Positions 50,165-58,718 of a stretch of DNA of 64,000 nucleotides are shown here, piece after piece. Origin of the DNA: Ascidiaceihabitans sp029251465 (GTDB lineage: Bacteria; Pseudomonadota; Alphaproteobacteria; Rhodobacterales; Rhodobacteraceae); NCBI RefSeq assembly GCF_042932805.1, contig NZ_CP170635.1:1-64000 (forward strand). Direction: 5' to 3'. Both the position numbers and the translations under genes were made by a program. Each line of letters begins with the position of its first letter. Position 1 is the first letter of the stretch. The notes under the pieces are model-generated. The model was not told where the DNA came from and made no database searches. It saw only the letters and a list, made by a program, of their open reading frames with translations.

Positions 50165-51427
50165 TTAGTAGGACGCTTTGCACACAGGTGTTTCGCGGCC
50201 CGGAAGCCCGATCGCCGCAAAGGATTCTGCATCGATACCCAGCGTCTGGTTTACACCTTCAACGATGGATACAACCTCTGTCGCAAGGCTGCCGTCCGCT
50301 TTTTCGACAACCTCAAGAACGAAGTTCGAACCAACCGCTTGGCGGTTTTCGTCCAGCGTGATTGTACCGTTTGGTGCCTCTAGAGTAAGACCACTCAGGC
50401 AGCTGCGGAATGCCGCGTGGCCATCAGTCAGATCGCCGCCAATCGCGTCCATACACTGCAACATCGCCGAGGCTGAATTGTAGTAGCCAAGTGCGAACAG
50501 CGATGGCGATGGAAAGCGGTCGCCTTCGTCAAAAGTGCCTTGGTACAGCGACACAAAATCAGTCCAGCGCGGATCATCCCACGTGTCAGCCATCATGCCC
50601 GAGGACGGAACACCAACCAGCGCCGCTTTGGCCGAGCCTTCGGAATTCAAGACGGTTCCGTCAACCATAATAGAGCCACCGATCAGGTTCGCATCACCGC
50701 CAGCTTGTTGGTATTGGTTGAGGAAGTTCACAGCGTCGCCGCCGCCAAGCCCCAGGTAGATAGCATCCACATCATCCGGTAGCGCTGCGATGATTGAACC
50801 AAAATCTTTTGTACCCAACGGCACCCAAAAGCGTTCTGTGATCTCGCCGCCCGCTGCGCAGTATTCCGTCGCAAAGCCAAATACTTGCGTATAGATGAAC
50901 GAATAGTCTTCACCGATTGTTGCAACTGTCTCGTAGCCCTTTTCATTGAACACGTAGTTGCCAAGACCTGTCGACCACTGCGCACCATCGGTGTTGAAGC
51001 GGAAGAAATTTTCGGACGGTGTCACCAGCGTGGTTTCCTGAGCGCCGGAGATCCCGTTAATGAATGTTGTGCCCGGCTGCGTCTTGGAATAGTCGCGCAG
51101 CGCGATGCCTTCGGACCCCGACAGTGGCCCCAAGATGATGTCGACGCCGTCTTGTTCAACCAGTTTGCGCGCCGCGCGCAATGCGCTGTCTGGCGAACCA
51201 TCGGTCGAGATCGTGATGACCTGAACGTCGCGGCCACCGACCTTGTTGCCCGCTGCCTCCAACGCGGTTGTGATGCCGCGAATGCCATCTTCACCCAGTT
51301 GAGTGTATGTGCCTTCTAGCGTCGCAAGTGCGCCAATTTTCAACGTGCCACCGTGACCGTCTGCCATGACTGTCGTCGCGCTCGCAAAAGCAAGGGCCGA
51401 CATTGTTCCGAGTAGTGTCTTTTTCAT
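50165..51427 (-). CDS. Branched-chain-type ABC transporter binding protein (LivK type)
   Basis: A 420-residue periplasmic protein. The signal peptide MKKTLLGTMSALAFASATTVMA is followed by a Peripla_BP_6 domain (LKIGALATLEGTYTQLGEDGIRGITTALEAAG, DIILGPLSGSEGIALRDYSK, AIYLGLGGGDAVNFLNQYQQAGG). ATG 51425-51427 has GGGAGG. It ends with paired Cys (FRSCLSG and VCKASY). It probably delivers substrate to LivHMG-F at 42478-47482, although the AraC gene and a gap lie between them. Confidence 0.88.
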   Translation of the reverse strand: MKKTLLGTMSALAFASATTVMADGHGGTLKIGALATLEGTYTQLGEDGIRGITTALEAAGNKVGGRDVQVITISTDGSPDSALRAARKLVEQDGVDIILGPLSGSEGIALRDYSKTQPGTTFINGISGAQETTLVTPSENFFRFNTDGAQWSTGLGNYVFNEKGYETVATIGEDYSFIYTQVFGFATEYCAAGGEITERFWVPLGTKDFGSIIAALPDDVDAIYLGLGGGDAVNFLNQYQQAGGDANLIGGSIMVDGTVLNSEGSAKAALVGVPSSGMMADTWDDPRWTDFVSLYQGTFDEGDRFPSPSLFALGYYNSASAMLQCMDAIGGDLTDGHAAFRSCLSGLTLEAPNGTITLDENRQAVGSNFVLEVVEKADGSLATEVVSIVEGVNQTLGIDAESFAAIGLPGRETPVCKASY

Positions 51428-51568
51428 TGGTTGTTCCTCCCTAGGAAAACTAAACCCTCTTGCGGCCGAAACTGACTGCCGGGGCATAAGGAAGAGCGTG
51501 ACGCAAAGCAGGCGATTGCGTGATCACAACAAGTGCGCCGGTGTAACCAAACGTCTCTTTTTCGCGGC

Positions 51569-52030
51569 TTATTCGGACCGATCACGTGGGTGCAGAAATA
51601 CTTGTGCGGCATAAATTGAGCCCATCGCCGCCATAAGCGTGAGGATTGTCGCGGCTACAGACCATGTCGCGACCTCATATGTCAGGCCGGATAGGAACAT
51701 CAGGAATACGCCCGCCAAGGCCACCATCAGGGGGCCGAACATTTCGCGTGGACGGTCTTGGAACATGAATGCGGCAAAACGAAAACCCGCCAGCGCAAAG
51801 ACAAAATTCGCGACAATTTCCAATGTTCCGGTGCAACGGATCATGTTGCCCAGCGTCGTGCCGTCGACCAAGCAACCGTCGGGACCAATGACCAGCATGT
51901 AGTACTTTAAGATCAGTGCGATGAATAATGCGAGGCCTAACAGCATCTGCCCGACCATCATCACAACCCAAGCTGGACGTTGAAACGCCGAAAAGAAGGT
52001 ATGTTCAATGTTTGTGTCGGATCGTGACAT
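51569..52030 (-). CDS. Small membrane protein of unknown function
   Basis: A 153-residue protein beginning MSRSDTNIEHTFFSAFQRPAWVV, with about four membrane helices (MMVGQMLLGLALFIALILKYY, IVANFVFALAGFRFAAFMF, LMVALAGVFLMFLSGLTYEV and AATILTLMAAMGSIYAAQVF). Two Cys in the first loop (GCLVDGTTLGNMIRCTG) may form a disulfide. I do not recognise a named family. It lies upstream of the LivK-type gene in the same direction, with a 141-base gap. Confidence 0.65.
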   Translation of the reverse strand: MSRSDTNIEHTFFSAFQRPAWVVMMVGQMLLGLALFIALILKYYMLVIGPDGCLVDGTTLGNMIRCTGTLEIVANFVFALAGFRFAAFMFQDRPREMFGPLMVALAGVFLMFLSGLTYEVATWSVAATILTLMAAMGSIYAAQVFLHPRDRSE

Positions 52031-52497
52031 GGGCGCGCTTTCTGCAATAGTGATGCACCTTAACGTGACCCAGGCGCACCCGCATGACCATTCCGAGTGT
52101 GCCTGCAACATATCCTACAGTCTGACTGTTGTGGCTCACGTGCTGTTTCTAGTCGCATCCAAGAAGGTAATCCTGCTGCCCTACTCCCTGCGCGAACCCT
52201 GTCATTGTCCAGATTTTTCAGGCACGGGTTCGTCAAAAGAGTTCGGGATTTGCGCTTGGTATTTTGTAGCGACGCCCGAGCCTGCACAATATGCTGATGG
52301 ACGGGTTAGACGCCCGCAAATTAGTTTACAGCTGTAAACTTTGTGAAAAACCGCTATGAATGGATCAGGTCCTATCTTGCAATTTGCAGCGTATTAGACA
52401 CTAAACCTAAGAAAATCGTTGACTTAGCACAGTGAATCGCTGTTTTTGGGCTCAAGTGGCGCAAAAACAGCCACATTGAGCAAATTGAGGCAACCAG
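52031..52497. promoter_or_regulatory. repABC upstream region with candidate promoter and parS
   Basis: No gene in 467 bases. It holds a palindrome at 52323-52340 (candidate parS), a TTGACT -35-like box at 52419-52424, and the leader of repA. In repABC replicons this region carries the repA promoter that RepA and RepB autoregulate. Confidence 0.5.
52323..52340. other. Candidate parS site 1 (upstream of repA)
   Basis: AGTTTACAGCTGTAAACT is a perfect 18-bp palindrome. The 16-bp core recurs inside repB at 53873-53888 (one base changed) and 54614-54629 (identical). Repeated palindromes around repAB are typical ParB/RepB-binding centromere sites. Confidence 0.75.
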
Positions 52498-53682
52498 ATG
52501 ATTCCCGCGACACCTATTGTAGCAGACCGACCTTCGGAACTCGCCACTGATATTTCAGAGCGTTTGAACCGCGCCATCCGAGAGCACTTGCTGTCTGCGT
52601 TTGCCCCTGACAACACTAAATCACTGCGCGCCTTTTCAGCACCAGAGGCCGCTGAGCTGCTTGGCGTGTCTGGTCAATTCATGCGCAAAACTCACGGCGA
52701 AGGCACTGTTCCAGAACCACAGGACGTGCGCGCAGGCCGACGTCATTACAGCGCCCAAGAACTGTGGGATGCCCGTCAGATCCTTGAGCAAACCTCGCGG
52801 ACCAAAGGCAGATACGTGCCGGGCCGCAAGGACGGTGAGCGATTGCAGGTCTGGCAGCTGATGAATTTCAAGGGCGGCAGTAGCAAAAGCACGTCGACAA
52901 TCCACCTCGCCCATTATCTGGCGCTGCATGGTTACAGGGTGCTTGTGGTCGACCTTGACCCACAGGGATCGCTGACCTCGATGTGCGGCGTAAGCCCGGA
53001 GGTCGAATTTGACGGGCTCACGGTTTACGACGCCATTCGCTACGACGATCCGGTGCCGTTTTCGGACGTGATTATGCCGACGTATTTTCCGGGCTTGTCA
53101 CTGGCCCCGTCCCGTCTGTTGCTTACCGAATTCGAGACTGAATCGGCGGTAAACAGCAATCCTGACCAACCGTTCTTTCTGCGCATCCGCAATGCACTGG
53201 CCCAGGTCGAGGACCAGTTCGACATCGTTTTGATGGACAGCCCGCCGCAGCTTGGCTTTCTAACAATCTCAGGAATGGCTGCCGCGACATCGCTGATCGT
53301 GCCGTTGACACCGTCAATGCTGGACGTGTCATCAACAGCGCAATTCCTGGAACTGGCGGGTGCCTACATGGGCGTCATCGAGGATGCAGGGGCCGAATTG
53401 CAGTACGATCACTTCAAATTTTTGATCACGCGCGACGAGCCGACGGATGTTCCATCGCAGCAGTTAACGTCTTTTATGCGGGCCTTGTTTATGGACCGCG
53501 TTATGACCGCGACAGCGCTTAAGAGCACGGCAATCAGTGACGCGACGATGCTGAAACAATCTATCTACGAAGTCATCCGTTCCGAGATGACACGCGCGAC
53601 CTATGACCGCGCAAAGCAGTCGATGGATGCAGTCGGCAGCGAAATCGAAGCAATGATCCACCAAGCATGGGGACGCACCTGA
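52498..53682 (+). CDS. repA: Plasmid partition ATPase RepA (ParA type)
   Basis: A 394-residue ParA-type ATPase of repABC systems. The N-terminal helix-turn-helix region (LRAFSAPEAAELLGVSGQFMRKTHGEG) is followed by the deviant Walker A MNFKGGSSKSTSTIHLAHYLALHGYRVLVVDLDPQGSLT near residue 124, and the switch segment IVLMDSPPQLGFLTISGMAAA. It moves plasmid copies apart with RepB and parS, and represses its own operon. The ATG at 52498 lies at the end of the candidate control region. Its stop overlaps the repB start (TGATG). Confidence 0.93.
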   Translation: MIPATPIVADRPSELATDISERLNRAIREHLLSAFAPDNTKSLRAFSAPEAAELLGVSGQFMRKTHGEGTVPEPQDVRAGRRHYSAQELWDARQILEQTSRTKGRYVPGRKDGERLQVWQLMNFKGGSSKSTSTIHLAHYLALHGYRVLVVDLDPQGSLTSMCGVSPEVEFDGLTVYDAIRYDDPVPFSDVIMPTYFPGLSLAPSRLLLTEFETESAVNSNPDQPFFLRIRNALAQVEDQFDIVLMDSPPQLGFLTISGMAAATSLIVPLTPSMLDVSSTAQFLELAGAYMGVIEDAGAELQYDHFKFLITRDEPTDVPSQQLTSFMRALFMDRVMTATALKSTAISDATMLKQSIYEVIRSEMTRATYDRAKQSMDAVGSEIEAMIHQAWGRT

Positions 53683-54653
53683 TGGCACGCAAATCGCTTA
53701 ATGAACTGTCCGGGATTGCCAAGGCGATAGCGGATTCCAGCCCTCAGGCCAAGGATCGCACGGCCAAAACGTCGGCACCCGCGCTGGGGGCTTTGCAGGG
53801 ATCATTGACTGCCATTCGTGAATTAGACCCTGATCTGATTGATGACTGGGGGCCGAAAGACCGCCTCGACGGGTTTACAACTGTAAACTCCGAAGATGAA
53901 GACGACGGGTTTCGCAGTCTGAAATCAAGCATCGAAGAGGGCGGACAACAAGTTCCGATCCTGGTGCGAAAATCTGGCACTGCCGGACGTTTCGAGGTCA
54001 TTTATGGCCGCCGCAGATTGCGGGCCTGTCGCGAATTGGACCTGAAAGTACGGGCAAACGTTCAGGATTTAGATGACGCCGCAGCGCTTTTGGCCAAGGG
54101 GCTAGAGAACGCAGCACGGCGTAATCTGTCATTTTACGAAAAAGCCAGATTTTCGGCAGTGATTCAAGCCGCGGGGCATGACACCAAAACAGTGCGGCAG
54201 GTCCTTAGCCTGTCTGCGTCCGGGCTGTCACATCTGACCAAGGTCACTGACAACATTCCCGAAGATGTCGGGGATCGCATTGGTGCAGCCCCAAAGTCAG
54301 GGCGTCCGAAGTGGACCGCCTTGGCAGAAGCATTCATTGCAAAAAAGGTCAATGCGTCGGCCGCGTTTGCGATGCTGTCAAAGCTGGACACCGCACTGTC
54401 ATCGGATGACCGGCTGGAGCATCTATTGCGAGAGATTGCACGCCGTGGTGCGCGCCCAAGCGAGGGCAGGGAGGTCACACCAGTCGCAGGCGTCACCATC
54501 AAGTCAGGCCGCGCGACAATCGCGATGTCGATCAAACGAGCCGGAGAAAACGCCGCATTCGCTGAGTGGTTGGACCGTGAACTCGAAGACATCATCAAGA
54601 AATCCTACCAGGAGTTTACAGCTGTAAACCCTGAGGATGACACCAGAGGTTAG
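53682..54653 (+). CDS. repB: Plasmid partition protein RepB (ParB type)
   Basis: A 323-residue centromere-binding protein. It has the ParB N-terminal CTPase/nuclease-like domain (LKSSIEEGGQQVPILVRKSG, then IYGRRRLRACRELDL), ENAARRNLSFYEKARFSAVI, and a helix-turn-helix (KTVRQVLSLSASGLSHLTKVT). Two copies of the 16-bp palindrome lie in its coding sequence, encoding the residues FTTVN (about 65) and FTAVN (near the end), both followed by acidic residues. ATG 53682 overlaps the repA stop. Confidence 0.93.
   Translation: MARKSLNELSGIAKAIADSSPQAKDRTAKTSAPALGALQGSLTAIRELDPDLIDDWGPKDRLDGFTTVNSEDEDDGFRSLKSSIEEGGQQVPILVRKSGTAGRFEVIYGRRRLRACRELDLKVRANVQDLDDAAALLAKGLENAARRNLSFYEKARFSAVIQAAGHDTKTVRQVLSLSASGLSHLTKVTDNIPEDVGDRIGAAPKSGRPKWTALAEAFIAKKVNASAAFAMLSKLDTALSSDDRLEHLLREIARRGARPSEGREVTPVAGVTIKSGRATIAMSIKRAGENAAFAEWLDRELEDIIKKSYQEFTAVNPEDDTRG
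53873..53888. other. Candidate parS site 2 (inside repB, 5' part)
   Basis: GTTTACAACTGTAAAC differs from the perfect palindrome by one central base. It lies in frame in repB and encodes Phe-Thr-Thr-Val-Asn. Confidence 0.65.
54614..54629. other. Candidate parS site 3 (inside repB, 3' end)
   Basis: GTTTACAGCTGTAAAC is identical to the core of site 1. It lies 24 bases before the repB stop and encodes Phe-Thr-Ala-Val-Asn. Confidence 0.7.
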
Positions 54654-54679
54654 AGCAACAAAGGAGGAAGTGAGCAAAG

Positions 54680-54740
54680 AAAAACCCCCAAAACCAAGGC
54701 TTCGAGGGCTATCACGCTAAGCGCGTTTCTTAGATTAGAC
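54680..54740 (-). ncRNA. Probable antisense ctRNA controlling repC
   Basis: The repB-repC gap carries, on the minus strand, a promoter-like pair (TTGCTT at 54775-54770, 17 bases, TACGTT at 54752-54747). It ends with an intrinsic terminator: the stem spans 54685-54708 (CCCTCGAAG pairing with TTTTGGGGG, including G-T pairs) and is followed by five T (54684-54680). A small counter-transcribed RNA of about 60 bases between repB and repC is a standard part of repABC replicons, where it limits repC translation and sets incompatibility. A second stem (ACGC/GCGT, 54713-54725) lies within it. Confidence 0.6.
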
Positions 54741-54825
54741 ACCTAGAACGTAGCAGTCCCCGAATCACTAAGCAATAAAAAAACCGCTCTTGGGCGCACG
54801 GGAAATCTTTGCCTACAGGCATTAC

Positions 54826-55878
54826 ATGAAATCATTCCAGAAAACGGCTCCGGATGGGGCACGCTCGTTGCGCAATGCAACGGGGCAGGGAGGGTTTGTC
54901 GAAAACAAATGGCAACTCCTCAGAACAATCGAAGACATCAGGGAACCTTTAGGCCTAAAGGGCACATCGATTTCGCTGTTGAGAGCGATGATTTCGTTCC
55001 TTCGGGTAGATCAGGTCGATGCCACGCGCGACGATGGGCACATTTGTTTTGCCTCCAACGCATCTTTAGCAAAACGCGCCCATGTGAGCATCCAAACCGT
55101 TGAGCGCCACATAGCCAAGTTGGTCGCCCTAGGTCTGTTAACACGTCGCTCAAGCGGCAACGGGAAGCGGTGGGCACGCAGGGATCGGCAGGGTAAAATC
55201 GTGCTGGCAACCGGCCTATCGCTGTTACCCCTCGCCGAGCGTCACCCAGAATTCGTGCGGATGTCACAAGCCTATCAGGACCAAAAAGATGAGTTGGGCA
55301 GATTGCGTGACATGTGCGCCGTGGCGCTGGCCAACCTTAAATCAATGCTGGTGCCGGCCAACTGGGAAGACGCCCTGTTAGCCAAAGCCCGCACCGTGCT
55401 GAAACGCCAACCAGAAAAGACGGCCCTCAACGATTTGCTAACTGAGATCACTGTGGAAATTTCGAGGATAACACCGGAAAAGTCAGAAGAATTGAGGGCC
55501 ACAGCACCTGAAATTGAGGGGCACAAAGATACTTCTAGGACTCAGTATGTAGAAGAAAAGGTTTTATCCAAAATTGAAGTTAGCCCAGATGAAATGCAGC
55601 GCGCCTATCCAAGGCTGTGTTCGGAATTGAGGTTTTCAAAGAGCCAAGAAGACTGCCACCGCTTAATGGATACTTTTGCCTCACAACTGAGCCTTGGCAA
55701 TACGTGGTTTGCAATAAAAGATTTAGGGCCAACACTTAGCTTTATGGTCTTGGGCTATCTTTTAGAACGCGTTGAGACAGTTAACAATCATCGAGGGTAC
55801 GCGTTTAAACTGGCCCAAGATTTATCGAATGAAAGCATCGATTGGCGTACCCTGCTGAAAAGGCCGAAAGCGAGGTGA
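54826..55878 (+). CDS. repC: Plasmid replication initiator RepC
   Basis: A 350-residue RepC-family initiator. The N-terminal winged-helix part (WQLLRTIEDIREPLGLKGTSISLLRAMISFLRVDQ, then ASNASLAKRAHVSIQTVERHIAKLVALGLLTRRSSGNGKRWARR) and the C-terminal domain ending VLGYLLERVETVNNHRGYAFKLAQDLSNE are typical. ATG 54826 is chosen; a TTG 36 bases upstream is in frame. The middle of the gene (about 55500-55600) is richer in A and T than its flanks and is the likely origin region, since repABC origins lie within repC. Confidence 0.9.
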   Translation: MKSFQKTAPDGARSLRNATGQGGFVENKWQLLRTIEDIREPLGLKGTSISLLRAMISFLRVDQVDATRDDGHICFASNASLAKRAHVSIQTVERHIAKLVALGLLTRRSSGNGKRWARRDRQGKIVLATGLSLLPLAERHPEFVRMSQAYQDQKDELGRLRDMCAVALANLKSMLVPANWEDALLAKARTVLKRQPEKTALNDLLTEITVEISRITPEKSEELRATAPEIEGHKDTSRTQYVEEKVLSKIEVSPDEMQRAYPRLCSELRFSKSQEDCHRLMDTFASQLSLGNTWFAIKDLGPTLSFMVLGYLLERVETVNNHRGYAFKLAQDLSNESIDWRTLLKRPKAR

Positions 55879-56016
55879 ACAGGCTGGTTTTAAAGGGTAA
55901 TTCAAAACTATCTTTCAATCCTTCAGGGACCACATAAACTGTTGTGTCATTCTTGGTCACTGTCGCGTTGATCTTGCTCAAGTTAACCTGCCGCAATCTC
56001 GAATTACTGGTCTGGA

Positions 56017-56982
56017 CTATTTGCTTTCGCTTTCCGCCACAGCCTGCAAAAGAACACGTCTGATCCATCGGTGCATAGATGAATTATGGGTCCGCACTGA
56101 CCAATAGAGGTAGACTGAAAAGCCGGCAGGGTAGGGGCTTTCGACAATTTTGACGTCTGCGCCGAGGCTTTCTGCAATGCGTCTTGGCACTGTGGAAATC
56201 AGATCTGTCCCAGCCAAAAGATACTGCAAGCTCGCGGGGCTCGGGATCGTCACAACAGTGTTCAATTTGATCCCTTTGGCTTCTAGTTCCCGCAGGTAAA
56301 ATGACTTCCATTGCCCGCCGTACGTGACAAGGGCGTGTGGGGCTTTGGAATAGGCTAAGCTGTCCATTCTTTGCGATGCCAATGGGTTCTGTTTTGACAT
56401 CACGCAGACATATTCGTCATCAAACAGATGTTTAGAGTAAACCTCATTGCTGTCGATCTCGACAGGGCTGAGAAACATATCACAAGAGCTTTGCTTGAGC
56501 TGCTCTTCGCCCTCGGAGGTGGCCTGCATGACCTCCATACGCACACCACTGGCATCAGCCCTTAGCCTGCGCATCAATACAGGCAAAATAGTGAGACGTT
56601 CGTAATAACTGCACGAAACGCTGACCGTGCCTTCGGATACCGCCGGATCAAATTCTGCCGGTGCGCCAAGCCTTTCGAATTCGGAAATCATGCCACGTAC
56701 AACACTTACGATGTCTTCGCATCTTCGGGTGGGCGAAACCCCTGAACCATGCCGCACAAACAGCGGATCTCCAAAAGATTTGCGCAAGGAATCGATGGTA
56801 TAGCTGACGGATGACTGGCTTTTGTCCAGATAAACAGCCGAGCGCGAAAACGATCCCAGGTCATGGACCGCGCACAAAACCTTTAGTGTTGCAAAGCTTG
56901 TATCATCCAAGAACCAGACCACCCAATGCCAGTCACAATCATCTATGATATCAGAATAATCGATAATCCAGATCAAATCCAT
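56017..56982 (-). CDS. LysR-family transcriptional regulator
   Basis: A 321-residue regulator. The helix-turn-helix lies at about residues 28-80 (FATLKVLCAVHDLGSFSRSAVYLDKSQSSVSYTIDSLR), followed by the effector domain (GTVSVSCSYYERLTILPVLMRRL, then SLQYLLAGTDLISTVPRRIAESLGADV). The first 24 residues are not conserved, so the true start may be internal. It is divergent from the P450 gene with a 64-base gap, the usual arrangement for a LysR protein and its target. Confidence 0.85.
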   Translation of the reverse strand: MDLIWIIDYSDIIDDCDWHWVVWFLDDTSFATLKVLCAVHDLGSFSRSAVYLDKSQSSVSYTIDSLRKSFGDPLFVRHGSGVSPTRRCEDIVSVVRGMISEFERLGAPAEFDPAVSEGTVSVSCSYYERLTILPVLMRRLRADASGVRMEVMQATSEGEEQLKQSSCDMFLSPVEIDSNEVYSKHLFDDEYVCVMSKQNPLASQRMDSLAYSKAPHALVTYGGQWKSFYLRELEAKGIKLNTVVTIPSPASLQYLLAGTDLISTVPRRIAESLGADVKIVESPYPAGFSVYLYWSVRTHNSSMHRWIRRVLLQAVAESESK

Positions 56983-57046
56983 CTGATTGTTGGGTCACCT
57001 GTACTCCAGTAGGCTGATTGGCAGGCGTTCTGAAAGGAAAACATCA

Positions 57047-58225
57047 ATGCCAATTGCCCCGGTCGACACAACGATTTCGTTTTCCGACCTCGTGCAGGAC
57101 CCGTACCCAATCTATCGCAAATTGCGTGCCAATGCGCCTGTTTTGAAGGTGGACGCAATTGGACGGATAATGCTGACCAAAGCGGCCGATACGAAGCACG
57201 TCAAAGACAATCCTGATGTGTTCAGTTCGAATGATGCGAACACGTCGATGCGTCGCGCCTTTCAGGCACATACGCTGATGCGAAAGGACGGGGCAGAGCA
57301 TATGCGCGAACGTATGGCGATGGCCCCGGCTTACAGCGCCAAGAATATTGCCGGCCACTGGATGCCGATCTACAGCAAGATCGCGGATGATTTGGTGACA
57401 GCGCTGCCGGGCGGCGAAACCGTCGATCTGTTCACAGCACTGGCGGGGCCGTTTGCTGCGCGTTGCTTGGCGCAGCTGCTTGGTTTGCCCGTCGCGACCG
57501 ACGGCGAAATGCAACGCTGGTCGCAGGTCTTGATCGATGGCGCAGGAAATTTTGGCTGGGACCCTGCCTTGTTTGTCGATTGCGATCGTGCCAACGCCGA
57601 GATGAACCATAGCTTGGATGCCGCGATTGCACGCGTACAGGCGGATCCTGATCCCAGCGCGCTGAGTGCAATGGTGAATGCGGATGAACCAATCGACTTG
57701 TCGCAAATCCGGTCGAACATCAAGATCGCCATTGGGGGCGGTTTGAACGAGCCGCGAGATGCGCTTTTGACGATCCTTTATGGGCTGCTGAACGCCCCTG
57801 ACCAATTGCAATCCATCAAGCAAGGAGCGCTGTGGGGGGATGCCTTTGACGAAGGTGTACGTTGGGGCGCGCCTATTCAGGTCAGTTCGCGATTGGTGAC
57901 CCAAGACACCGAAATCCGCGGAATTTCGATCCCGAAGGGAGAGACGGTGATGACCATCCACGCCTCTGCCAATTATGACGAAGAGATCTGGACAGACCCG
58001 CATTTGTACAACGTGGAACGCGACAAACGCCCTCATCAAGCCTTTGGAAACGGGCCTCATTTTTGTCAGGGCAAGCATATCGCCCGTAGAATGTTGGCCG
58101 ACATTCTACTGCCAAAACTGTTTGAGCGGTTTCCGAATATCAGCCTGTCTGGATACACTCAAACAAGGGTGTGGCGACATTGGATGACGTGGCGGGCCAG
58201 AAATTGCGCGGTCCTACCCGTGTGA
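57047..58225 (+). CDS. Cytochrome P450 with a replaced C-terminus
   Basis: A 392-residue soluble P450. The I-helix reads IAIGGGLNEPRDALLTIL, so the usual acid-alcohol pair is changed to Glu-Pro-Arg. K-helix E-x-x-R is in DEGVRW. The haem loop FGNGPHFCQGKHIARR provides the axial Cys. Family similarity stops after RFPNISLSG; the last 25 or so residues (YTQTRVWRHW...) come from out-of-frame reading of a dctP gene, so the final beta-sheet region is lost. ATG 57047 has AAGGAA upstream. It may be inactive or unstable. No ferredoxin gene is adjacent. Confidence 0.85.
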   Translation: MPIAPVDTTISFSDLVQDPYPIYRKLRANAPVLKVDAIGRIMLTKAADTKHVKDNPDVFSSNDANTSMRRAFQAHTLMRKDGAEHMRERMAMAPAYSAKNIAGHWMPIYSKIADDLVTALPGGETVDLFTALAGPFAARCLAQLLGLPVATDGEMQRWSQVLIDGAGNFGWDPALFVDCDRANAEMNHSLDAAIARVQADPDPSALSAMVNADEPIDLSQIRSNIKIAIGGGLNEPRDALLTILYGLLNAPDQLQSIKQGALWGDAFDEGVRWGAPIQVSSRLVTQDTEIRGISIPKGETVMTIHASANYDEEIWTDPHLYNVERDKRPHQAFGNGPHFCQGKHIARRMLADILLPKLFERFPNISLSGYTQTRVWRHWMTWRARNCAVLPV

Positions 58226-58632
58226 CGGCGCAACTGTTGTCCAAGCTTGGCGCGACGCCCGTGGGCATGCCGGTTCCTGCGGTGCCCGAAGCGGTTTCAA
58301 AGGGTGCCATCGATGGCGCGATTATTCCTTGGGAAGTGACCCTATCGTTAAAAATGAGCGAATTGACATCGCACCGCTCGGGGTTCGTCTCAAAGCCGGG
58401 CTTGTACACAGCGACCTTTGTGATGACGATGAACAACGACAGCTATGCGGCTTTGCCGGATGATCTAAAGGCTGTGATTGATGCCAACTCCGGCCCGGAA
58501 GTATCTGCGCTGTTTGGGGCCGCCGTGGGCGATGCGGTGACCGCTGATTGGATTGCGGAAATGGATGCAAAAGGTCTCGATGGTGCAGCTTTGGTTCAGA
58601 GCGCCAAAGATTTTATCGCAGCAAACGAATGA
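58153..58632 (+). pseudogene. 3' part of a TRAP dicarboxylate binding-protein gene (dctP)
   Basis: The frame from about 58153 reads IHSNKGVATLDDVAGQKLRGPTRV, then GMPVPAVPEAVSKGAIDGAIIPWEV, then PDDLKAVIDANSGPEVSALFGAA, the C-terminal half of a DctP-type periplasmic protein, to TGA 58632. The signal peptide and roughly the first half are missing, and it begins inside the P450 coding frame, so a deletion has joined the two genes. A GTG at 58171 is too weak a basis to call it a functional gene. A terminator hairpin follows. Confidence 0.8.
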
Positions 58633-58650
58633 GTTGAACATTGAGTGAGC

Positions 58651-58682
58651 GGGCGGCAAGGATTTACCGCCCACTTTTGTTT
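58651..58682 (+). terminator. Intrinsic terminator after the dctP fragment
   Basis: GGGCGG (58651-58656) pairs with CCGCCC (58667-58672), followed by ACTTTTGTTT. It probably ended the original TRAP transporter gene or operon and now ends P450 transcription. Confidence 0.65.
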
Positions 58683-58718
58683 AGACATTGCGGATGTAGG
58701 CGTTGTTCTACCGGTGCG

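Noticed and set aside
52391..54740. ATTAGACAC shared by the repA upstream region and the repB-repC gap as an iteron
   Set aside because: Only two copies were seen and spacing is not regular; too little to call.
57044..58078. 344-codon open frame on the minus strand
   Set aside because: Antisense to the P450 gene, whose haem-binding and E-x-x-R motifs make the plus strand the coding one.
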